A stretch of 10,843 nt of DNA from an uncultured Collinsella sp. (lineage in GTDB: Bacteria; Actinomycetota; Coriobacteriia; Coriobacteriales; Coriobacteriaceae): the NCBI GenBank assembly GCA_902489295.1, contig CABTZM010000055.1, forward strand, positions 1 through 10,843. The letters are read 5' to 3'. Shown piece by piece: positions 6,714-10,843 of this stretch (positions are counted from its first letter, which is position 1; every line of letters starts with the position of its first letter). The position numbers and the translations under genes are program-made. The notes under the pieces were generated by a model, which saw nothing but the letters and a program-made list of their open reading frames with translations, was not told the DNA's origin and did not search any database.

Positions 6714-6965
6714 ATGCCCGTAATTGTTCGCCTCGACAAGATCATGGCCGAGCGAAAGATTTCCTCGAACGAACTTGCCGAAAGGATTGGAACCACGCCC
6801 GTGAACCTGTCCCGTATTAAAAAAGGGCATATTCGCGGCATTCGCTTCAACACACTCGAGCAGCTATGCCTCGCCCTTCGTTGCCAACCCGGAGACCTTC
6901 TCGAAGTCATGAGCGAAGAGGATGCCCGAAAGGAGTTCGGACTCGATTGGTCCGCCGAGGATTAG
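6714..6965 (+). CDS. YozG-like XRE-family transcriptional regulator
   Basis: An 83-aa Cro/C1-type DNA-binding protein. The helix-turn-helix spans about residues 17-40, with the recognition helix near TPVNLSRIKKG (28-38). The segment RGIRFNTLEQLCLALRCQPGDLLEV (41-65, read here as its parts RGIRFNTLEQ and CQPGDLLEV) is the signature end of the YozG/HTH_26 group. AAGGAA at 6703-6708 is the ribosome binding site. It forms an operon with the DUF2975-like gene and may control that promoter and perhaps the peptide cassette; TGTTA/TAACA sites are candidate targets. The final 18 residues (66-83) go beyond the usual end of the family, and the stop codon sits directly at a truncated integrase in the same frame, so the last codons could derive from a recombination junction. 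Confidence 0.85.
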   Translation: MPVIVRLDKIMAERKISSNELAERIGTTPVNLSRIKKGHIRGIRFNTLEQLCLALRCQPGDLLEVMSEEDARKEFGLDWSAED

Positions 6966-7691
6966 AGGGCGGTCGTACTCGCCCTGCACACGGGGATGCG
7001 AATCGGCGAGGTCTGCGGCCTTCGGTGGTGCGATGTGGATTTCGAGACGGGCCTGATCTCGATCAGACACTCGGTGGCGTACGCGAAGGGAATGGGTTCG
7101 TTCATCAAGGACACCAAGACCCATGACGCCAGGGGTATCCCCATCGACCCGGTCGGCCTACTCCCCTTCCTGAAGGAGACCCACGAGATCGACTGCGGAA
7201 AGCTGCGCTTGCGCGGCCTTACCGGGGCGGTCGAGATCGGGGACTGCTACATCCTGTCGGAGCCGGGCGCGACCTTCGCGACGACAAGCTATATCCGCAG
7301 GGCGTTCAAGACGTTCTCGGAGACCAACGGCCTCATGGGCACCAACGACGAGCTGATCACGTTCCACGGCCTTCGCCACACGTTCGCAACGCAGTGGATC
7401 CGCCAAGGCGGCGATATCAAGGCGCTCCAATCGATCCTCGGCCACAAGGACGCCATGGCGACGCTCAACGTCTACGCCGACATCGAGCCCATCTCCAAAA
7501 TCCATAACATGCTGCGCGCCACGCCGTGCCTTTGGCGCGGGCACCTCGGGCCGAGGGTCGATCCGGGTCCCATGTTCCAACAGAGGATCCAGGAGTCCAT
7601 CGAGACGCTCCAGGCGTTCGGCTACGGCATCACCGAGCCAGACGACCGAAATATCGCCATACGCGACGTGAAGACGAACAGTTGGCTCTAG
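6966..7691 (+). pseudogene. 5'-truncated tyrosine recombinase (integrase) catalytic domain
   Basis: The frame opens right after the XRE stop codon with RAVVLALHTGMRIGE, a typical entry into the integrase catalytic domain. Counting from the Met at 6996, the active-site set is complete: Arg2, Lys41 (DTKTHDARGIPI), His124 and Arg127 (HGLRHTF), His150 (LGHKD) and Tyr160 (NVYAD). The N-terminal core-binding domain of roughly 150 residues is absent, and no ribosome binding site precedes the Met at 6996. An unusual tail of about 70 residues follows the catalytic Tyr. It is therefore a remnant of a phage or conjugative-element integrase, probably unable to act on specific sites. It marks past recombination at the edge of the island. 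An expressed catalytic fragment is possible but unsupported. Confidence 0.85.
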
Positions 7692-8017
7692 CTCACCGAG
7701 TACGCGGCAGTGCTGGGCCCATCCCAACTGAGGTCACGGTGGTCCGATAGGGGCGCCGCCCGCGGCATGCGCCGCGGAGCGGTATCCCCTACCGAAGGGC
7801 GGGGATGCCCTCCGCTTCCAGTTCGGAATCAGCCGTCGGAGGCGTTCGGCTGACCGCGGGAACGGCCTGTCCGCTCAATGTGTTCGGCTGAGATCGGAAA
7901 TCAACCCAACACGAGCCGGACACGCGCCAGACGGCTCTTCCCCGTACGGCCTTCCCCCTTACGCTCATGTTGCAGGCATGTAACGCCGCAGCGAGCGCGC
8001 CTTTTTTGCGCCAGACA
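7692..8017. other. Gene-free stretch with hairpins and short repeats
   Basis: No convincing gene is visible. There is a 7-bp hairpin CCGCGGC/GCCGCGG with loop ATGC (7760-7777) and a second weak stem ATCCCC/GGGGAT (7784-7789 with 7801-7806). Neither is followed by a T-run, so neither is a clear terminator. GTTCGGCTGA occurs twice as a direct repeat (7844-7853 and 7882-7891). The stretch could hold leftover DNA of the mobile element that supplied the integrase, possibly including an attachment site, which cannot be recognised from one sequence. Confidence 0.5.
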
Positions 8018-8040
8018 GGTACAATGATGATCACTGTACC
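8018..8040 (+). promoter_or_regulatory. -10 box and overlapping inverted repeat upstream of the ACT gene
   Basis: TACAAT (8020-8025) is a good -10 box for the ACT gene; no good -35 is seen at the right distance. It lies in an inverted repeat GGTACA-N11-TGTACC (8018-8023 with 8035-8040), whose core also contains the palindrome TGATCA. The arrangement suggests a repressor site over the promoter. Confidence 0.45.
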
Positions 8041-8087
8041 GTAGCGGAGCGCCCCGCGCGCGCCGCAATCACGCGAAAGGGTTTCCC

Positions 8088-8375
8088 ATGGCCGAGATCT
8101 CGTCCTCCCGTATCGTCATCACCGTCCTTGGCAAGAACCGCCCCGGCATCGTCGCCGGCGTCACCCGTGTCCTAGGCGAGGCCAACGTCGACATCCGCGA
8201 CATCACGCAGTCCATTATCGAGGACATCTTCACCATGACCATGCTGGCCGATACCGCCGAGTCCAAGCTCGACTTCGCCGAGCTGCAGAAGGCGCTGGCC
8301 GAGGCCGGCGAGCTTTCGGGCGTCAACGTGTCCATCCAGCGCGAGGACGTCTTCAACTTTATGTACCGCCTGTAG
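8088..8375 (+). CDS. ACT domain protein, UPF0237 family
   Basis: A 95-aa protein made of a single ACT domain, the small fold that binds amino acids or similar metabolites in regulatory proteins. Residues 8-55 form the typical first half: GKNRPGIVAGVTRVL (15-29) at the ligand-binding loop and helix, then ANVDIRDITQS (32-42). The end, QREDVFNFMYRL, fits the UPF0237 family closely, and the length is normal. AAGGG sits 6 nt before the ATG. In many genomes the gene stands next to a UPF0210 (DUF711) gene; here citrate synthase follows after 77 bp on the same strand. Role unknown; a metabolic sensor is the usual guess. Confidence 0.88.
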   Translation: MAEISSSRIVITVLGKNRPGIVAGVTRVLGEANVDIRDITQSIIEDIFTMTMLADTAESKLDFAELQKALAEAGELSGVNVSIQREDVFNFMYRL

Positions 8376-8452
8376 CGAGCAAGCCGCTGGGGATAGCCTG
8401 ACGCGCGCATGCCCATGCAAGTCACCCCGATGCGGCCCGGAGAGGAGCGCGC

Positions 8453-9871
8453 ATGGCCTACGACGCCAAGAAAATCTATTACCGCTTCGACGACCACCTG
8501 AGCCGCCTGGTCTTGGATTACGAAGCGAGCCGCCAGATTTCGCCCGAAAGCGAAAATCTCTACTATGGCCTGCCGACTGACCCTTATGACGAGGGCCTAT
8601 TTGTTGAGCACAATGTCAAGCGCGGCCTGCGCAATGCCGACGGCTCGGGCGTGGTCGCGGGCCTCACTCGCATCTCGGATGTGCACGGCTACAACAAGGT
8701 CGACGGAAAGGTCGTGCCCGACCAGGGCAAGCTCACGTTGCGCGGCTATAGCATCGAGGACCTGGTCAACAGCGCCCAGGCCGAGAATCGTTATGGCTAC
8801 GAAGAGGTCGCCTACCTGCTCATCACGGGTTCGCTGCCCAACAAGGAAGAGCTCGACGGCTTTTGCGAGCGCCTGGGCGCCTTTAGACATCTGAGCGACG
8901 AATACGTCAAAGAGTTCCCTATGACCACGGTGTCGTCGAGCATCATGAACGTGCTCCAGCGCGCCGTGCTGCTGCCCTACGCCTTCGATGCCGAACCAGA
9001 CGTGATCACGCCCGAGCACGAAATCGACGTCGCCATTTCCATGCTCGCCCGTCTCCCGCGCATCACCGCCTTCGCCCACATGGCCTCGATCGCCAAGCTT
9101 CGCGGCTCCGAGGTTCACGTGCCGCACCCCACGCCCGGCCTCTCCACCGCCGAGACCATTCTGCAGGTCCTGCGCGGCGGCATGGCGTTCACCCGCGATG
9201 AGGCGATGCTGCTCGACGTGATGCTCATGCTGCATGCCGAGCACGGCGGCGGCAACAACTCCACGTTCGCCTGCCGCGTGCTGTCGTCTTCGGCCACCGA
9301 CCCGTATTCCGCCTACGCCGCGGCTATCGGCTCGCTCAAGGGCCCGCGCCACGGCGGTGCCAATGCCAAGGTCGTGTCTATGCACGAGGACATCCGCGCG
9401 CATGTTTCCAACTGGGAGGACGAGGACGAGGTCGCGGCCTACCTGGGCAAGATCCTCGACAAGCAGGCCTTCGACGGCACCGGCCTCATCTACGGCATGG
9501 GCCACGCCGTCTATACGCTCAGCGACCCGCGCGCCGAGGTCTGCCGCCGTTACGCGCGCTCACTGGCAGCCAAGAAGGACTTGGGCGAAGAGTTCGCACT
9601 CATCGAGCGCATCGAGCACCTGGCACCCCAGGTCATGCGCGACCACGGCATGGCCAAGCCCATCTGCGCCAACATCGACCTGTACACAGGCTTTATCTAC
9701 AAGATGCTCGGCGTGCCCGAGACGCTCTTTACGCCGCTGTTCGCCGTCGCCCGCATGGCAGGCTGGTCGGCGCACCGCATGGAAGAGCTCTTCTGCGCGC
9801 ACCGCATCATCCGGCCCGCCTACCGTCCGGTTATCGAGCCGCTTGAGTACAAGCCGCTCGCCGATCGCTAG
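8453..9871 (+). CDS. gltA: Citrate synthase (Si-type)
   Basis: Condenses acetyl-CoA with oxaloacetate to citrate in the cytoplasm, the entry step of the TCA cycle or of glutamate synthesis in gut anaerobes with a partial cycle. The protein has 472 aa. The catalytic triad is visible: His264 in LHAEHGGGNNST, His351 in GMGHAVY followed by DPR (Arg360), and Asp409 in NIDLYTG. GPRHGGAN (298-305) is the conserved substrate-binding loop. The N-terminal region of about 75 residues is longer than in the E. coli-type enzyme and resembles that of Clostridia-type enzymes. GGAGAGGAG lies about 5 nt upstream of the ATG. The gene probably shares a transcript with the ACT gene and ends at a strong terminator. 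Use of propionyl-CoA (methylcitrate synthase) cannot be ruled out by eye. Confidence 0.94.
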   Translation: MAYDAKKIYYRFDDHLSRLVLDYEASRQISPESENLYYGLPTDPYDEGLFVEHNVKRGLRNADGSGVVAGLTRISDVHGYNKVDGKVVPDQGKLTLRGYSIEDLVNSAQAENRYGYEEVAYLLITGSLPNKEELDGFCERLGAFRHLSDEYVKEFPMTTVSSSIMNVLQRAVLLPYAFDAEPDVITPEHEIDVAISMLARLPRITAFAHMASIAKLRGSEVHVPHPTPGLSTAETILQVLRGGMAFTRDEAMLLDVMLMLHAEHGGGNNSTFACRVLSSSATDPYSAYAAAIGSLKGPRHGGANAKVVSMHEDIRAHVSNWEDEDEVAAYLGKILDKQAFDGTGLIYGMGHAVYTLSDPRAEVCRRYARSLAAKKDLGEEFALIERIEHLAPQVMRDHGMAKPICANIDLYTGFIYKMLGVPETLFTPLFAVARMAGWSAHRMEELFCAHRIIRPAYRPVIEPLEYKPLADR

Positions 9872-9894
9872 GACGCGGACCGTTATAGATCTTG

Positions 9895-9933
9895 AGCGTG
9901 GCCAGGGCACCCAAGCCCTCGGCCACGCTTTTT
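9895..9933 (+). terminator. Rho-independent terminator of citrate synthase
   Basis: AGCGTGGCC (9895-9903) pairs with GGCCACGCT (9921-9929). The stem continues as AGGGC (9904-9908) with GCCCT (9915-9919) around a 6-nt loop, with one bulged base. Five T follow (9929-9933). It ends 26 bp before the HAD gene, which must rely on read-through or a promoter not visible here. Confidence 0.9.
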
Positions 9934-9959
9934 ATGTCTCTTGGAAAGGACCACATCAC

Positions 9960-10802
9960 ATGATCGTGTTTTCCGATATGGATGGAACGCTGCTGACGAG
10001 CGACAAGCAGATGAGCGACGCCACCTGGGCGATGTTCGACGAGCTCGCACGTCGCGGCATTGAGTTTGTCCCCTGCACGGGCCGCCCGCTGTCGGGCGTC
10101 TTTGAGCCAATCCTCGCCCACCCCGCCGTGCACTACGCAGTCTGTGCCAACGGCGCCAGCGTCTGGCAGCTCAACGAGGATATGCCCACCGACGCCTCCC
10201 GCGCCACGTGCATCCTGAGCCGTCCGCTCGATCGCGGCATTGCCCACCGCATTCATCGCATTGCCGCCGACCACGACGTCACCTTCGATATCTTCGCCGA
10301 CGGCCAGTGCTTCCTCCCCCGCTCGCTCTACGAGCGCCTGGACGAGTTCTGCGGCGGCGACCCGCACATCGCCGGATCGCTTAGGCGCACGCGCACGCCT
10401 ATCGACATGGATGTCGACAGCAAGATCGACGAGGTCGAGACGCTCGAGCGCATCGCCATGTACTGGCATGATCCCGCCGACCGCGACGCCATCGCGGCGG
10501 CGCTCGGCACGCTCGACGGGATCGAGGTCACGCGTTCGTACGAAATGAATATCGAGGTCATGGGTGAGGGCACCACCAAGGGAACGGCCCTCACGTGGCT
10601 GTGCGAGCATCTGGGCGAGCCCCTTGCCGATGCTTGGGCCTTTGGCGACAACATCAACGACATCCCCATGTTGCAGGCGGCGGGCCATGGCATGGCCATG
10701 ATCAACGCCGAGCCCGAAGATCGCGAGGCCGCCGACGCCATCACCGAATACGACAACGACCACGACGGCGTCGCCCGCACCATCATGGCCGCCCTCGCCT
10801 AG
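9960..10802 (+). CDS. Cof-type HAD-IIB family phosphatase
   Basis: A 280-aa cytoplasmic haloacid-dehalogenase-type hydrolase that removes phosphate from small sugar or nucleotide phosphates. All four HAD motifs are present: I, DMDGTLL with nucleophile Asp6 and Asp8; II, CTGRP with Thr40; III, Lys207 in TTKGTAL; IV, GDNINDIPML with Asp230 and Asp234. The cap inserted between motifs II and III (about 85-195) is of the Cof (C2) type, and the length is standard. The ATG at 9960 begins right at motif I and has GGAAAGGA upstream; the open frame runs further back through citrate synthase, but that part is not coding. Substrate cannot be told from sequence. Confidence 0.9.
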   Translation: MIVFSDMDGTLLTSDKQMSDATWAMFDELARRGIEFVPCTGRPLSGVFEPILAHPAVHYAVCANGASVWQLNEDMPTDASRATCILSRPLDRGIAHRIHRIAADHDVTFDIFADGQCFLPRSLYERLDEFCGGDPHIAGSLRRTRTPIDMDVDSKIDEVETLERIAMYWHDPADRDAIAAALGTLDGIEVTRSYEMNIEVMGEGTTKGTALTWLCEHLGEPLADAWAFGDNINDIPMLQAAGHGMAMINAEPEDREAADAITEYDNDHDGVARTIMAALA

Positions 10803-10843
10803 TCATTGGTCAGTCATTGGGGACGTTCTTAAACGACTAGTCA
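10801..10843. repeat. REP-like repeat, cut by the window end
   Basis: AGTCATTGG occurs twice (10801-10809 and 10812-10820), followed by GGGACGTTCTT, a small CGTT/AACG inverted repeat and the palindrome GACTAGTC (10835-10842). Similar GGGGACGTTCTT-containing palindromic units flank Y1 (RAYT-type) transposase genes in other bacteria, from memory. The HAD stop codon lies in the first copy. Confidence 0.4.

Noticed and set aside
6996..7691. Integrase fragment as an intact short gene starting at 6996
   Set aside because: The frame shows clear integrase sequence before this Met, no ribosome binding site precedes it, and the N-terminal domain is missing.
8597..9505. A 302-aa minus-strand open frame opposite gltA
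   Set aside because: It is a shadow of GC-rich coding DNA, with repetitive Gly/His/Val composition and no domain; the catalytic residues of citrate synthase are on the other strand.
9234..9959. In-frame extension of the HAD gene back through citrate synthase
   Set aside because: The extension is Ser/Arg/Ala-rich nonsense in another frame of gltA and crosses its terminator; HAD motif I starts directly after the ATG at 9960.

Overview
The window looks like chromosomal DNA of a GC-rich Gram-positive actinobacterium, most likely a gut Coriobacteriia member such as Collinsella. This is an inference from the GC-rich codon use, the L31 protein with a long Ala/Glu/Lys tail, and the overall gene style; no taxonomic search was possible. 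An accessory island of about 7 kb lies between housekeeping genes: rpmE on the left, and an ACT-domain gene, citrate synthase and a HAD phosphatase on the right.

Left edge (1-708): rpmE on the minus strand, with a strong rho-independent terminator, a well-formed promoter and a leader of about 78 nt holding two hairpins.

Island, minus strand (709-6071, transcribed right to left): a small secreted protein with four cysteines (5706-6071); an intergenic hairpin; a large membrane protein made of two homologous permease halves (3408-5639); an ABC ATPase overlapping it by 4 nt (2671-3411); and, after a 153-bp gap, a second ABC protein with a related permease domain fused to an ATPase domain (709-2517). 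The order secreted peptide, giant membrane protein, ATPase is that of lactococcin-972-type bacteriocin operons. The mature peptide has weak similarity in layout to that family. The best reading is an unrecognised secreted-peptide (bacteriocin-like) export and self-protection cassette.

Island, plus strand (6192-7691): diverging from the peptide gene is a four-helix DUF2975-like membrane protein followed by a YozG-like XRE regulator, a known pairing. The 120-bp divergent region carries three palindromes, one overlapping a candidate -10 box. TGTTA/TAACA half-sites recur upstream of the permease-ATPase fusion, suggesting one regulator for both units. One stop codon after the XRE gene, in the same frame, comes the catalytic half of a tyrosine recombinase that has lost its N-terminus, which points to a mobile origin or rearrangement of the island's right edge.

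Right side (7692-10843): a gene-free stretch of about 400 bp with hairpins and short repeats, then the ACT-domain protein, Si-type citrate synthase with a clear terminator, and a Cof-type HAD phosphatase. A short repeat resembling REP elements of Y1 (RAYT) transposases sits at the right end.
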